Source of the DNA: Rhodoferax sp.
GTDB taxonomy: Bacteria > Pseudomonadota > Gammaproteobacteria > Burkholderiales > Burkholderiaceae_C
Assembly: GCF_028688795.1 (NCBI RefSeq)
Contig: NZ_JAQTXM010000008.1
Span: 62,001-126,000, forward strand
DNA: 64,000 nt
Direction of reading: 5' to 3'
The position numbers were made by a program, and so were the translations under genes. A model generated the notes under the pieces. The model was not told the origin of the DNA and did no database searches. It was given only the letters and a program-made list of their open reading frames with translations. This document shows, piece by piece, positions 44,540 to 55,040 of the stretch. How positions within the stretch are numbered: the first letter of the stretch is position 1; each line of letters begins with the position of its first letter.

Positions 44540-45799
44540 ATGGCAGTCTGGGCATTAGGTATCAATCACACGACCGCGCCGCTCGATCTGCGCGGTCGTT
44601 TTGCGTTCGCCATCGACCAAATCGAGCCCACCCTGCACGCCTTGCGCGGTGCCCTGAGCCGCCAGCCCGAGGCGGCATTGATCTCTACCTGCAACCGCAC
44701 CGAGATTTATTGCGCCTGCGAACAACCGCAACTCGAAAATACCCTTGACTGGCTGGCCCACAGCGGCGGCGTGTCGACCGAACTGCTGCGCGCTCACTCC
44801 TATGTGATGCATGACGGCCTGGCCGCACGCCACGCCTTTCGGGTGGCCAGCGGGCTCGATTCCATGGTGCTGGGCGAGCCGCAAATTCTGGGCCAGATCA
44901 AAGACGCGGTGCGCGCCGCCGAAGCTGCAGGCGCTTTGGGCAGCACGCTCAGCCAGTTGTTCCAGCGCTCGTTTGCCGTGGCCAAAGAGGTGCGCACCTC
45001 CACCGAAATCGGCGCGCACTCCATCAGCATGGCCGCCGCCGCCGTGCGTCTGGCTGGCCAGTTGTTTGAAGACTTGAGCGAGGTGAAGGTTTTGTTTGTC
45101 GGTGCCGGCGAGATGATCGACCTGTGCGCCACTCACTTTGCCGCCAAGAACCCCAAAAGCATCACCATTGCCAACCGCACCCTGTCACGAGGCGAAGAGT
45201 TGGCCGGTAAATTTGGCGCTGAAGTGATGCGCCTGGCCGATTTGCCGGACCGGCTGCATGAATTTGACGCTGTGGTGAGTTGCACCGCCAGCACCTTGCC
45301 GCTGATTGGCTTGGGTTCGGTCGAGCGGGCACTGAAAAAGCGCCGTCGCCGCCCGATGTTCATGGTTGATTTGGCCGTGCCGCGCGACATTGAAGTTGAA
45401 GTCAAAGCCCTGGAAGACGTCTACCTGTACACCGTGGACGATCTGGCCGGTGTGGTGCAGACCGCCCAGGCCAGCCGCCAGGCGGCCGTGGCGCAGGCTG
45501 AAGCCATTGTGGACGCCGGTGTGCAGAGCTTTCTGCACTGGCTGGAGCAACGCAGCACCGTGCCACTGATCCAGCAACTCAATGCCCAGGCGGATGAGTG
45601 GCGCGCCAATGAAATTGCCCGTGCCCGAAAGCTGCTGGCCAAGGGTGAAAACGTGGATGCCGTGCTGGAGGCCCTGAGCAAAGGCTTGACGCAAAAAATG
45701 CTGCACGGCGCCATGGCTGAGTTGCGCGCAGGCGATGCCGCCGCCCGTGAACGCGCCACTTCGGCCGTGCAGCACTTCTTTTTGCGCAAAGAGCGTTAG
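44540..45799 (+). CDS. hemA: Glutamyl-tRNA reductase
   Basis: NADPH-dependent reductase (419 aa) converting glutamyl-tRNA to glutamate 1-semialdehyde, first step of C5 tetrapyrrole synthesis. The catalytic Cys is in LISTCNRTEIYC (about residue 50); GEPQILGQIKDAVRAAE, the nucleotide-binding VLFVGAGEMIDLCATHF, and FMVDLAVPRDIE follow, with a dimerisation tail. No ribosome-binding site is visible; a TATAAT sits six bases before the ATG. prfA and prmC follow on the same strand, the usual hemA-prfA-prmC order. Confidence 0.97.
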   Translation: MAVWALGINHTTAPLDLRGRFAFAIDQIEPTLHALRGALSRQPEAALISTCNRTEIYCACEQPQLENTLDWLAHSGGVSTELLRAHSYVMHDGLAARHAFRVASGLDSMVLGEPQILGQIKDAVRAAEAAGALGSTLSQLFQRSFAVAKEVRTSTEIGAHSISMAAAAVRLAGQLFEDLSEVKVLFVGAGEMIDLCATHFAAKNPKSITIANRTLSRGEELAGKFGAEVMRLADLPDRLHEFDAVVSCTASTLPLIGLGSVERALKKRRRRPMFMVDLAVPRDIEVEVKALEDVYLYTVDDLAGVVQTAQASRQAAVAQAEAIVDAGVQSFLHWLEQRSTVPLIQQLNAQADEWRANEIARARKLLAKGENVDAVLEALSKGLTQKMLHGAMAELRAGDAAARERATSAVQHFFLRKER

Positions 45800-45981
45800 C
45801 TGGGCTGAAGCTTTCGTACGCCCGTCTTGATCCCCGCGAGACGGCACACCTCTTGGCGCCGCGGGTATGACCCAGCAGGGCTTTTTTTGCAGGGCCGAAT
45901 TCATTTGGCCAGGTCACCACAAGGTGACGCCAAAAGCCACTGACATCCACCGATTTTCAGCACAATTACCCACCGATCCCC

Positions 45982-47076
45982 ATGAAACCCTTTCTTCGCC
46001 AACAACTCGCCCGCTACGCTGACCGTCTCGGCGAGCTTGAATTCTTGCTGTCGCGCCAGGACATCATGAGCGACATGGAACAGTTCCTGAAGCTGTCACG
46101 CGAACACACCGACGTGGCCGCCGTAGCCGGCCGCTGGCTGCGTTACCAGCAGCGCGAAGCCGACCTGGCTGGGGCGCAAGACATGCTCAAAGACGCGGCC
46201 AACGACACCGACATGACAGAAATGGCGCAAGAAGAAATCGATGCTGCCAGCGCCGACCTGCAGCAGCTTGAGGCCGAGTTGCAGCGCATGTTGCTACCCA
46301 AAGACCCGGACGATGCGCGCCCGGCGTTTGTTGAAATCCGCGCGGGTACCGGCGGCGACGAATCTGCCCTGTTTGCCGCTGACCTGGCGCGCATGTACCT
46401 GCGTTACTGCGACCGCAAGGGCTGGAAGCACGAGATCATCAGCGAGTCGAGCAGCGAACTCGGTGGCTACAAGGAGGTGGTGCTGCGCATCGAAGGGGAC
46501 CAGGTTTATGGCGCACTCAAGTTTGAGTCCGGTGGCCACCGCGTGCAGCGCGTGCCAGTGACCGAGACCCAGGGTCGCATCCACACCAGCGCCTGTACCG
46601 TGGCGGTACTGGCCGAGCCCGACGAGGCTGAGGCCATCAAAATCAACGCCTCGGACCTGCGCATCGACACCTACCGCGCCAGCGGGGCGGGTGGCCAGCA
46701 CATCAACAAAACCGACTCTGCCGTGCGCATCACCCACCTGCCCACCGGCACAGTCGCCGAATGCCAGGACGGGCGCAGCCAGCACGCCAACAAGGCGCAG
46801 GCGCTCAAGGTGCTGACCGCCCGCATCCACGAAAAAGACCGCGCCGAGCGCGCCGCCAAAGATGCTGCCGAGCGAAAAAGCCTGGTTGGCACCGGCGACC
46901 GCAGCGACCGCATCCGCACCTACAACTTTCCACAAGGGCGCTTGACCGACCACCGCATCAACCTCACGCTGTACAAGCTGCTGGCCATCATGGAAGGAGA
47001 CCTGGATGATGTGGTGAATGCGCTGCAAGCCCATGAGGCAGCCACTCAGCTGGCTGCGCTGGAGCTCAATGCCTGA
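45982..47076 (+). CDS. prfA: Peptide chain release factor 1
   Basis: Class I release factor (364 aa) for UAA and UAG codons. The GGQ motif that triggers peptide release is in [17 protein letters not shown] (about residue 237). The codon-recognition PxT region lies in [23 protein letters not shown] (about 175-197). GGQ methylation would be carried out by PrmC, whose gene follows. A 182-base spacer separates it from hemA and includes a small GTCACC/GGTGAC hairpin (45913-45928). Confidence 0.97.
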   Translation: MKPFLRQQLARYADRLGELEFLLSRQDIMSDMEQFLKLSREHTDVAAVAGRWLRYQQREADLAGAQDMLKDAANDTDMTEMAQEEIDAASADLQQLEAELQRMLLPKDPDDARPAFVEIRAGTGGDESALFAADLARMYLRYCDRKGWKHEIISESSSELGGYKEVVLRIEGDQVYGALKFESGGHRVQRVPVTETQGRIHTSACTVAVLAEPDEAEAIKINASDLRIDTYRASGAGGQHINKTDSAVRITHLPTGTVAECQDGRSQHANKAQALKVLTARIHEKDRAERAAKDAAERKSLVGTGDRSDRIRTYNFPQGRLTDHRINLTLYKLLAIMEGDLDDVVNALQAHEAATQLAALELNA

Positions 47077-47152
47077 GTTCAATGAACGGCATCAAACACC
47101 AGTTCAGTGCTTTCAATGCGTGCGTTTGACGCGCCCTTTGAAATATATGGAA

Positions 47153-47206
47153 AAATGACCCCTAGCCCATATAAATAATGCGTAAGCAGCTATTTATTAG
47201 ATAGCA
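47153..47206. repeat. Dispersed repeat copy 6 (upstream of prmC)
   Basis: Reads AAATGACCCCTAGCCCATAT, AAATAATGCGTAAGCAGCTA, TTTATTAGATAGC. It fills the space directly before the prmC start codon, where the ribosome-binding site should be. Confidence 0.65.
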
Positions 47207-47209
47207 TTT

Positions 47210-48145
47210 ATGTCACCTACACCCATCCCTGAACCTCTGCCGCAAACGCTGGCCCACATACTCGCAGCCCTGCAAGCCACCGGGCTGGAGCGGCTGGACG
47301 CGCAACTGCTGCTGCTGCATGTGTTGGGGCAGCCGCCACACCAGCGCGGTTGGCTGCTGGCGCATGACACCGACACGTTGCCGCCTGCGCTTGGCAACGC
47401 CTTGACACTGCTGGCGCAGCGGCGCCTGGCGGGTGAGCCGTTGGCCTACCTCACCGGTCGCAAGGAATTTTTTGGTCTGGACTTGGCGGTGGATGCCCGC
47501 GTGCTGGTGCCCCGGCCTGACACCGAAACACTGGTCAGCTGGGGGATTGAAATACTCACGGACCCCAACTGCACCATGGCGACTACCTCTGCTTCAGGGC
47601 AGGGCAAGGCAAACCGTAGCGCGCTCGACCTGGGCACCGGCAGCGGTGCCATCGCGCTGGCGCTCAAGGCCAGCCTGCCGGCACTGCAAGTGCATGCCAT
47701 CGACTTCAGTGCCGATGCCCTGGCCGTGGCCCAAGCCAACGCCCAGCGGCTGCAACTGGCGGTCACATTCAGCCAGGGCGCCTGGTTCGCAGGTTTAGCC
47801 GATCCGTCTGTCAAATATGACTGCATAGTCTCCAACCCACCCTATATCGCCGCGCTTGACCCGCATCTAGCCGCTCTCACCCACGAGCCGCTGCAAGCGC
47901 TGGCCAGCGGCGCCGACGGCCTGGACGACATCCGCCAGATCATCACCCAAGCCCCGGCGCACCTCAAGCCTGGTGGCTGGCTGCTGCTGGAGCATGGCTA
48001 CGATCAGGCACAAACCGTGCGGGATTTATTGACCACTGCCGGCTTCACGCAGGTGCAATCCCGTTGCGACCTGGCGGGCATCGAACGCTGCAGCGGCGGG
48101 CAACACAACGCCACACCTGCGGACATCAACTGCCCCCGGCCCTGA
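47210..48145 (+). CDS. prmC: Release factor glutamine methyltransferase
   Basis: 311-aa SAM-dependent methyltransferase that modifies the GGQ glutamine of RF1 and RF2. The SAM site is SALDLGTGSGAIALAL, the substrate motif CIVSNPPYIAALD, and DARVLVPRPDTETLV precedes them. No Shine-Dalgarno is apparent because a dispersed repeat abuts the start codon, so coupling or weak initiation is possible. slyX follows after 23 bases. Confidence 0.95.
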   Translation: MSPTPIPEPLPQTLAHILAALQATGLERLDAQLLLLHVLGQPPHQRGWLLAHDTDTLPPALGNALTLLAQRRLAGEPLAYLTGRKEFFGLDLAVDARVLVPRPDTETLVSWGIEILTDPNCTMATTSASGQGKANRSALDLGTGSGAIALALKASLPALQVHAIDFSADALAVAQANAQRLQLAVTFSQGAWFAGLADPSVKYDCIVSNPPYIAALDPHLAALTHEPLQALASGADGLDDIRQIITQAPAHLKPGGWLLLEHGYDQAQTVRDLLTTAGFTQVQSRCDLAGIERCSGGQHNATPADINCPRP

Positions 48146-48168
48146 CCGTCCTGCTAACTCCCTCTGCC

Positions 48169-48396
48169 ATGAACACTACCCAAGAATCAAACAGCATCGA
48201 CACGCGCCTGACCGAGCTTGAAATCAAGGCCAGCTTCGCCGAAGACCTGATCGACAAGCTCGACCAGATCATCACCCGCCAGCAAGATCAGATTGACCGG
48301 CTGACGCGTGAAGTGCACTTCTTGCGCCAGCAATCGCCCGAAGAAGGGCCGGTGCCCCAGCGCAACCCGCGCGACGAGTTACCGCCGCACTATTGA
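48169..48396 (+). CDS. slyX: SlyX family protein
   Basis: 75-aa coiled-coil protein: IDTRLTELEIKASFAEDLID, KLDQIITRQQDQIDRLTREV, ending RDELPPHY, the conserved SlyX C-terminus. Function unknown. The frame is open upstream through prmC, but the ATG at 48169 matches the family start. Confidence 0.9.
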   Translation: MNTTQESNSIDTRLTELEIKASFAEDLIDKLDQIITRQQDQIDRLTREVHFLRQQSPEEGPVPQRNPRDELPPHY

Positions 48397-48406
48397 GCCA
48401 CCCATT

Positions 48407-48475
48407 AAATTTATAACAAATTAGCCTCTAGCCCTTTGGATAAAAGCGCAAGCAGCTATGTTTTAAATAGCAATT
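48407..48475. repeat. Dispersed repeat copy 7 (slyX-grxD spacer)
   Basis: The best-preserved copy: AAATTAGCCTCTAGCCCTTT, GGATAAAAGCGCAAGCAGCT, ATGTTTTAAATAGCAA. It is non-coding. Confidence 0.75.
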
Positions 48476-48566
48476 CACAACACCCCTAAGCCCGACAGGG
48501 TCACACCCCGCAACAGCTTTGAAGGTGAAATAATCCGATCTGTTTATTAACAAAGGAATTTTGAGC

Positions 48567-48893
48567 ATGAGCGACGCACAACAACGCATTGACGACCTGG
48601 TCAAACAAAACGACATCTTGCTGTTCATGAAAGGCACGGCAAGTTTTCCACAGTGCGGCTTTTCTGGCCGCGCCATCCAAATCCTGAAAGCCTGTGGCGT
48701 CGACCCCAAGGCGGTCAAAACCGTCAACGTGCTGGAAGACGACGGCATTCGCGCTGGCATCAAGGACTACAGCAACTGGCCGACCATTCCTCAGTTTTAT
48801 TTCAAGGGTGAGTTCATTGGTGGCTCAGACATCTTGATGGAAATGTACGAAAACGGCGAACTGCAAACCATGCTGGGCACACCTGCCGCCTAA
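48567..48893 (+). CDS. grxD: Monothiol glutaredoxin, Grx4 family
   Basis: 108-aa CGFS glutaredoxin that binds and transfers [2Fe-2S] clusters with BolA partners. Active site FPQCGFSGRAIQ (about residue 30), then TIPQFYFKGEFIGGSDI. The ATG at 48567 has an AAAGGAA ribosome-binding site. A strong terminator follows (48916-48953). Confidence 0.97.
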   Translation: MSDAQQRIDDLVKQNDILLFMKGTASFPQCGFSGRAIQILKACGVDPKAVKTVNVLEDDGIRAGIKDYSNWPTIPQFYFKGEFIGGSDILMEMYENGELQTMLGTPAA

Positions 48894-48915
48894 CGCGCAC
48901 ACGGCCGCATCCCCA

Positions 48916-48953
48916 AAAAGCGCGGGCGTCGCAAGACCCCCGCGCTTTCGTTT
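48916..48953 (+). terminator. Rho-independent terminator after grxD
   Basis: AAAGCGCGGG and CCCGCGCTTT form a 10-bp stem around CGTCGCAAGACC-like loop bases, followed by CGTTT. It separates grxD from metG. Confidence 0.7.
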
Positions 48954-49020
48954 GCCCAACTGTTTATCCAAAGATCGCCCCGATTAAAATGGCCGCTGTT
49001 TCCCCAAAGGTCATCCACCC

Positions 49021-51213
49021 ATGTCACGCCAACTCTTCGTCACCACCGCCCTGCCCTACGCCAATGGCAATTTTCACATTGGTCACATCATGGAATACAT
49101 CCAGGCCGACATCTGGGTGCGCTACCAAAAGATGATGGGCAACGCGGTGGATTTTGTCTGTGCCGACGACACCCACGGCGCGCCGATCATGATTGCAGCC
49201 GAGAAAGCCGGCATCACGCCGCAGCAGTTTGTGGCCAACATTGCGGCTGGCCGCAAGCCCTACCTGGACGGCTTTCACATTGGGTTCGATAACTGGCACA
49301 GCACCGACGCCCCGGAAAACCATGAACTGGCGCGCCAGATCTACCGTGACCTGCGCGACAACAAGGATGGCTCGCTGATCGAGACCCGCACCATCGAGCA
49401 GTTTTTCGACCCGCAGAAAAACATGTTCTTGCCCGACCGTTTCATCAAGGGTGAGTGCCCCAAGTGCCATGCCAAAGACCAATATGGCGACAACTGCGAA
49501 AACTGCGGCGCGGTCTATGCCCCTACCGACCTGATCAACCCGTTCTCGGCCCTGTCAGGCGCCAAACCCGAGCTGAAAAGCTCCGAGCATTTCTTCTTCA
49601 AGCTGTCTGACCCACGTTGCGTGGCGTTTTTGGAGCAGTGGACGCAAGACGGCAAGCTGCAGCCCGAAGTAGCCAACAAGATCAAGGAATGGTTCAGCGT
49701 GCGCACCAACCCCGACGGCTCCAAGAGCGAAGGCCTGGGCGACTGGGACATCTCTAGAGACGCACCCTACTTTGGCATTGAGATTCCCGACGCACCGGGC
49801 AAATACTTTTATGTCTGGCTGGACGCCCCGATTGGTTACCTGGCCTCGTTGAAAAACCTGTTGGGAAAACGTGCTGCACTGGACCCGCAAAGCCCGGACT
49901 ACGACACCTACATGGTCAACCCCGAGCTGGAGCAATACCACTTCATCGGCAAAGACATCGTCACCTTCCACACCTTGTTCTGGCCCGCCACCCTGCATTT
50001 CAGCGGCCGCAAGACCCCCAACAACGTGTTTGTGCACGGTTTTTTGACGGTGAACAACGGCGAAAAAATGAGCAAAAGCCGCGGCACCGGGCTGGACCCG
50101 CTCAAGTACCTGAGCCTGGGCATGAACCCCGAATGGCTGCGTTACTATCTGGCCGCCAAACTCTCGGCCCGCAACGAAGACATTGACTTCAACGCCGACG
50201 ACTTCATGGCCCGCGTCAACAGTGATTTGATTGGCAAGTTTGTCAACATTGCCAGCCGTGCCGCGGGCTTTTTGACCAAGCGGTTCGACGGCAAACTGGG
50301 CGATGTGTCGGAAGACGGCGCCGCGCTCTTGCACCAGTTGCGCATTGAGCGCACCAGCATCGAACTGCTGTACGAGTCGCGTGAATACGCCAAGGCCCTG
50401 CGTGAGACCATGTTGCTGGCCGACCGCGTGAACGCCTATGTGGACGCCAACAAACCCTGGGACCTGGCCAAAAAGCCCGACCAGGAGGCCCGCCTGCAAG
50501 ACGTGTGCACGGTGTGCATCAAAGCCTTCAGAATCCTCACCTGCTACCTGAAACCGGTGCTGCCCGCGCTGGCGGCCGAGGTGGAGCAATTCCTGGCCAT
50601 TGAGCCCTTGAGCTTCACCAACATCGCCGATCCCCTGCAGACCGGCCATGTGATTGGCAACTACCAGCATTTGATGCAGCGTGTCGACGTGAAACAACTT
50701 GATGCATTGTTTGAGCCTGCAGCCCAGGGAGAACAAGCGCAAGCAGCTACAGAATCAACAGCGACCACAAAGCCGGGTGACAAAAAAGCTGCCAAAGCCG
50801 CCGCCCCGGCCACACCGATTGACCCAACTGCCCCCGGTGGTGAAGCGCTGGCCCCAACCATCAGCATCGACGACTTCGCCAAGATCGACCTGCGCATTGC
50901 CAAAATCGTGCAATGCCAGGCGGTGGCGGGTTCCACCAAGCTGCTGCAACTCACGCTGGATGTGGGTGAAGTAGACGAGGCCGGTCAGCCCAAAACGCGC
51001 AACGTGTTTTCCGGCATTGCCAGTTGCTACCAGCCCGACGACCTGACCGGCAAACTCACCGTGCTGGTGGCCAACCTGGCCCCGCGCAAGATGAAATTTG
51101 GCGTGAGTGAAGGCATGGTGCTGGCCGCCAGCCACGCCGATGAGAAGGCGCAACCCGGTATCTATGTGCTGGAGCCGTTTGCCGGCGCCCAGCCGGGCAT
51201 GCGGATTCATTGA
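49021..51213 (+). CDS. metG: Methionyl-tRNA synthetase
   Basis: Class I synthetase (730 aa). HIGH motif in [17 protein letters not shown], zinc knuckle [23 protein letters not shown] in [15 protein letters not shown]. The C-terminal tRNA-binding/dimerisation domain starts near residue 615 ([20 protein letters not shown]) and ends GMRIH. The low-complexity Ala/Thr/Lys linker (about 563-610) includes a dispersed-repeat copy ([19 protein letters not shown]). No T-box or other riboswitch is visible upstream. Confidence 0.97.
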   Translation: MSRQLFVTTALPYANGNFHIGHIMEYIQADIWVRYQKMMGNAVDFVCADDTHGAPIMIAAEKAGITPQQFVANIAAGRKPYLDGFHIGFDNWHSTDAPENHELARQIYRDLRDNKDGSLIETRTIEQFFDPQKNMFLPDRFIKGECPKCHAKDQYGDNCENCGAVYAPTDLINPFSALSGAKPELKSSEHFFFKLSDPRCVAFLEQWTQDGKLQPEVANKIKEWFSVRTNPDGSKSEGLGDWDISRDAPYFGIEIPDAPGKYFYVWLDAPIGYLASLKNLLGKRAALDPQSPDYDTYMVNPELEQYHFIGKDIVTFHTLFWPATLHFSGRKTPNNVFVHGFLTVNNGEKMSKSRGTGLDPLKYLSLGMNPEWLRYYLAAKLSARNEDIDFNADDFMARVNSDLIGKFVNIASRAAGFLTKRFDGKLGDVSEDGAALLHQLRIERTSIELLYESREYAKALRETMLLADRVNAYVDANKPWDLAKKPDQEARLQDVCTVCIKAFRILTCYLKPVLPALAAEVEQFLAIEPLSFTNIADPLQTGHVIGNYQHLMQRVDVKQLDALFEPAAQGEQAQAATESTATTKPGDKKAAKAAAPATPIDPTAPGGEALAPTISIDDFAKIDLRIAKIVQCQAVAGSTKLLQLTLDVGEVDEAGQPKTRNVFSGIASCYQPDDLTGKLTVLVANLAPRKMKFGVSEGMVLAASHADEKAQPGIYVLEPFAGAQPGMRIH
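50713..50760. repeat. Dispersed repeat copy 8 (inside the metG linker)
   Basis: GAGCCTGCAGCCCAGGGAG, then AACAAGCGCAAGCAGCTACA and GAATCAACAG. The right half matches the family exactly over AAGCGCAAGCAGCTA; the left half is diverged. In frame in metG. Confidence 0.6.
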
Positions 51214-51466
51214 CGCGGGAAAACCAGGGGCTCGCGCACCATCGTGCAGGCGTAGAATTTGTCGCTTCATGACACGGCTTGCTGGTACCCCCTCGCACGG
51301 ACAAACCCTGATGCTCTCCAAGCGTCGGCAGTTTGACATGCGCCTGCGCCACTGCGGTCCACCACACATCGGCTGAACTGCGTTGTTCGTCAGTGTGTGG
51401 AGCCCTCATGAAGCCATTCCCAAATTCCCTCACCCCATCCTCATTTTGTCAGCCTAGGCTAGCGCC

Positions 51467-53485
51467 ATGAACCCGCTCGTTACGGCGGTTCTGGTGTTGC
51501 TGCTGGGCGCTGCGCTGTGCCTGCTGCCGATGCGCAACTGGCTGCGCGCCAGTGTTGGCTTGGCCTCGCAAGTCCTGGCCACCGGGCTGGTATGGCTGGC
51601 GGTGGTACCAGTACTGCTGGGCGCGCCCGAGCTTTTTGTGGAGATGCCCTGGGGCTACCCGATTGGCGCGGTGCGCTTTCGCCTGAACGCGTTGGGCGCT
51701 TTTTTCCTGAGCTGGTCGCTGCCGATGACGCTGCTGGGCGGGGTTTATGCGGTGGGCTATTTGCGCAAGTATTTCAACAGCACGCGCCACCTCGGGGTGC
51801 ACTTTGGCCTGCTGAACATGATTTCGGTGTCCTTTCTGATGGTCTACACCGGCGAACACGCGGTGACGTTTCTGATGGGCTGGGAAATTGCAGCGCTGTC
51901 TGCCTGGTTGCTGGTGATTTGGGACTACACCAACCAGAAAGTGCGCTTTGCCGGCTTCAACTACCTGGTGTCCACCCACATCGGCCTGATTTTTCTGGTG
52001 GCGGCGTTCATGATTTTGTATGCCCAGACACAAAGCTGGTACCTGGACGACTGGGGCGACTGGATGAGCGCGCACCCAGGCACCATTCGCAACACGGTGT
52101 TTTTGCTGCTGCTGACCAGCTTTGGGCTGAAGTCGGCGTTCTTCCCTTTTCACTCGTGGTTACCGCGCGCACATGCGGCGGCACCGGCCCATGTGAGTGC
52201 GCTGATGTCGGGTGTGATCCATAAGGCCGGTTTGTTTGCGCTGTTGCACTTTTTGCTGATCCAGGGCAAGCCTGACGCCTGGATGGGCTGGGCGTTGATC
52301 GCCTTTTCTGTGACCTCTGCGGTGATTGGCGGCTTGTACACCGTAGGCCAGCGCGACCTGAAACGCCTGCTGGGTTATTCCAGCACCGAGAACGTTGGCA
52401 TTGCCGGTATTGGTTTTGGCATGGGCACGCTCGGCCTGGCGTGGGATGTGCCGGGGCTGGTGGCGCTGGGTTTTGCTGGCGGCATGCTGCATGTGCTGAA
52501 CCACGCGTTTTTCAAATGCCAGTTGTTTTATGCAGCGGGGGCGGTGTATCAGGTCAAACACAGCGTGGACATTGAGCACCTGGGCGGCTTGGCCAAGCTG
52601 ATGCCCCTCACCTCGTTGAGCTTTCTGGTGGGCGGCATTGCCATTTCGGCCCTGCCACCGTTCAACGGGTTTGCCAGCGAGTTTTTGATTTACAGCGGGC
52701 TGTTCACCGGTGAAACCATCAGCGTCTGGGCCAAACTGATGCTGATCGGGGTGGCAACGCTGCTGGCCTTCGTGGGCGCCGTGTCCGCCCTGAGCATCAC
52801 CCGGGCTTATGGCGTGATCTTCATGGGCCACGCGCGTGACACCACCCTGCCCGACGGCCATGAACCCAGCGGCTGGATGCTCACGCCGCTGCTGATTCAC
52901 ACAGCAGGCACGGTGCTGTTGGGGTTGATGCCAGTGCTGGGGCTGATGCTGGTTGCAGCGCCCACCCGGCTGTTTTTGCACGCGGTGCCGGAGACCTCCG
53001 CCCTGCAGGCGATGCAGGGCGTGCACGACGTGCTGGGCCGGGTCAGTCTGATTTCAGTGGCGGTGGCCGGCCTCATCGTGCTGGCATGGACCGCAGTTTG
53101 GGGGCTGCGCCGAACCCTGCGTCGCCAGGCCCCAACCACAGGCCCAACCTGGGGCTGCGGCTACAGCGCTGGTAGCGCCCGGCTGCAATACACCGGCAGC
53201 AGCTTCTCCAAAGACTTCTCACAAAACTACCAGGGCGTGATGGCGCTGCTCAAGCGCCAGAAAGCACCCACTGGGTATTTCCCAGACGATGCCTATGTGG
53301 TCACCGACTGTGTCGACGCGGTGGAGCGGCGCCTGTACAACGTGATCGGCCACGGCGATGAGTCGGCCAGCCTGATCTCCAAACTGATGCATGAGGATGA
53401 CCCGCGCCTGGCCTTTGCCCTCGGGCTGGCGGCCGTGGTGGCCATTGCCGCACTGGTGGTGCTCGCCGAAGGTGCGCTGCCATGA
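51467..53485 (+). CDS. hyfB: Hydrogenase-4/complex I-like antiporter subunit (HyfB/NuoL type)
   Basis: 672-aa polytopic protein of the proton-conducting transporter family, first gene of a six-gene operon. Characteristic segments: SVSFLMVYTGEHAVTFLMGWE (transport Glu), KSAFFPFHSWLPRAHAAAPAHV, LMSGVIHKAGLFALLHF and DLKRLLGYSSTENVGIAGIG. Length equals E. coli HyfB. It should form a proton or sodium channel in the membrane arm. It overlaps hyfC by 4 bases (ATGA). Confidence 0.9.
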   Translation: MNPLVTAVLVLLLGAALCLLPMRNWLRASVGLASQVLATGLVWLAVVPVLLGAPELFVEMPWGYPIGAVRFRLNALGAFFLSWSLPMTLLGGVYAVGYLRKYFNSTRHLGVHFGLLNMISVSFLMVYTGEHAVTFLMGWEIAALSAWLLVIWDYTNQKVRFAGFNYLVSTHIGLIFLVAAFMILYAQTQSWYLDDWGDWMSAHPGTIRNTVFLLLLTSFGLKSAFFPFHSWLPRAHAAAPAHVSALMSGVIHKAGLFALLHFLLIQGKPDAWMGWALIAFSVTSAVIGGLYTVGQRDLKRLLGYSSTENVGIAGIGFGMGTLGLAWDVPGLVALGFAGGMLHVLNHAFFKCQLFYAAGAVYQVKHSVDIEHLGGLAKLMPLTSLSFLVGGIAISALPPFNGFASEFLIYSGLFTGETISVWAKLMLIGVATLLAFVGAVSALSITRAYGVIFMGHARDTTLPDGHEPSGWMLTPLLIHTAGTVLLGLMPVLGLMLVAAPTRLFLHAVPETSALQAMQGVHDVLGRVSLISVAVAGLIVLAWTAVWGLRRTLRRQAPTTGPTWGCGYSAGSARLQYTGSSFSKDFSQNYQGVMALLKRQKAPTGYFPDDAYVVTDCVDAVERRLYNVIGHGDESASLISKLMHEDDPRLAFALGLAAVVAIAALVVLAEGALP

Positions 53486-54414
53486 CAACCCTGCTGCAAT
53501 TGACGCTGGCACACACCATCATCACGCTGGTGATGCCGTTTTTGCTGGTGGGGGTCATCAACCGCACCAAATCCTGGTGGGCAGCACGCAAGGGGCCAGG
53601 CCTGTTCCAGTCCTACCACGACCTGCGCCGCCTGCTGCGCAAACGCCCGGTGGTGAGCGACACCGCCACACCGCTGTTCCGGCTGGGGCCTTATGTGGTG
53701 CTGGTGTGTGGGCTGGCCGCGATGGCCTTTGTGCCGCTGCTGGGCCAGTTTGCGCCACTGTCGTTTGCGCACGACTTTGTCGCCGTGGCCTACATCCTGG
53801 GGCTGGCGCGCCTGGTGTTGATGCTCTCAGCCATGGATGTTGGCAGCCCGTTTGAAGGCATGGGGGCATCGCGCGAGGCCATGTATGGCGCCTTTGCCGA
53901 GCCGGCCCTGTTTTTGCTGTTGGGCACGGTGGGTGTCGCCACAGGCATGAGCAGTTTTGCCGGCATGTTGGGGCATTTGCACCAGACGCCCTCCTACGGG
54001 TTGATTGTGTTGCCGCTGGCGCTGGCCCTGTTGATTTTGCTGCAAACCGAGGCCGCCCGCGTGCCGGTGGACGATCCCGCAACGCACCTGGAACTCACCA
54101 TGATTCACGAAGTGATGATCCTGGACCATAGCGGCCCAGAGCTGGCCGCCATGCAGTACGCCGCCGGGCTGAAGATGACGCTCTACGCCGGGCTGATCGC
54201 CACCCTGCTCAACCCGTTGGACCCTTGGCGCACACCGCTGGCCGCTGTAGCGGTGTCCGTGGCATTGATGCTGGGGGTGGCCGTGGTGGTGGGATGTTTT
54301 GAGTCTGTGATGGCACGTTTGCCACTGCCCTGGGTACCACGTTATGTGTGGTTGTCCGGCTGGCTGGTGGCGCTCGCAGCGGTGGTGATCGGTGTCACAG
54401 GAGTCGGACTGTGA
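53482..54414 (+). CDS. hyfC: Complex I-like membrane subunit (HyfC/HycD/NuoH type)
   Basis: 310-aa membrane protein homologous to NuoH, the subunit linking membrane and peripheral arms. NRTKSWWAARKGPGLFQSYHDLRRLL and the conserved ARVPVDDPATHLELTMIHEVMILDHSG loop (about 193-220) are typical. The overlap GTGA couples it to hyfE. Confidence 0.9.
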   Translation: MTTLLQLTLAHTIITLVMPFLLVGVINRTKSWWAARKGPGLFQSYHDLRRLLRKRPVVSDTATPLFRLGPYVVLVCGLAAMAFVPLLGQFAPLSFAHDFVAVAYILGLARLVLMLSAMDVGSPFEGMGASREAMYGAFAEPALFLLLGTVGVATGMSSFAGMLGHLHQTPSYGLIVLPLALALLILLQTEAARVPVDDPATHLELTMIHEVMILDHSGPELAAMQYAAGLKMTLYAGLIATLLNPLDPWRTPLAAVAVSVALMLGVAVVVGCFESVMARLPLPWVPRYVWLSGWLVALAAVVIGVTGVGL

Positions 54415-55040
54415 ACGTTGCCAGCAACCCGACCCTGCCGCTGATCGCCTGCCTGATCGCCACCCTGATCCCGGTGTTTTTTGGCAAGCTGACTGTGACC
54501 CCCACCTGGCTCAGCCTGCAGGCGTTGGCACTGGGCTGGATCACCCTGAACCAGCACGACACGCTGAACCTTCATGCGCTGGCCGCCGGGCTGGAAATTT
54601 TGATCATCCGCGCCTGGCTGGTGCCACAGTTGCTGCGCCGCACCCTTCAAGCCGGCAAAGCGGCGGAACTTGATGTGATGCCCTCCAACCTGTTTGCCTG
54701 GGGTGCAGCCGTGGCGCTGATCATTCTGGCTTTTAAGTTTGGCGATGGCGCCCGGGCCGATGTGCGCGCGCTCACCCTGGGCGTGGTTGCCGCCACCGTC
54801 ACGGTGGCCTTTCTCGTGCTGGCCAGCAACCGCGAGCCAGTGGCACAACTGGTGGCGCTGCTGTTCATGGAAAACGCGTTGGCGCTGTTTGAGTCGCTCA
54901 TGCCCGAACCCTGGCCGCTGCCGGTGCACATTGCCATCAGTGTGGTTTATGTGGGCACGGTGGCGGTGGGCAGCTGGCTGATACGGGGACAATCCGTTTT
55001 GAGCGTTTTGATACCTCAACCCAAGGAAGACGTGCGATGA
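54411..55040 (+). CDS. hyfE: Hydrogenase-4 membrane subunit (HyfE type)
   Basis: 209-aa membrane protein with about seven hydrophobic segments, matching HyfE (a NuoK-like subunit with extra helices). FMENALALFESLMPEPWPLP contains the NuoK-like Glu. It starts with GTG overlapping the hyfC stop; its stop overlaps the hyfF ATG (ATGA). Confidence 0.85.
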   Translation: MNVASNPTLPLIACLIATLIPVFFGKLTVTPTWLSLQALALGWITLNQHDTLNLHALAAGLEILIIRAWLVPQLLRRTLQAGKAAELDVMPSNLFAWGAAVALIILAFKFGDGARADVRALTLGVVAATVTVAFLVLASNREPVAQLVALLFMENALALFESLMPEPWPLPVHIAISVVYVGTVAVGSWLIRGQSVLSVLIPQPKEDVR

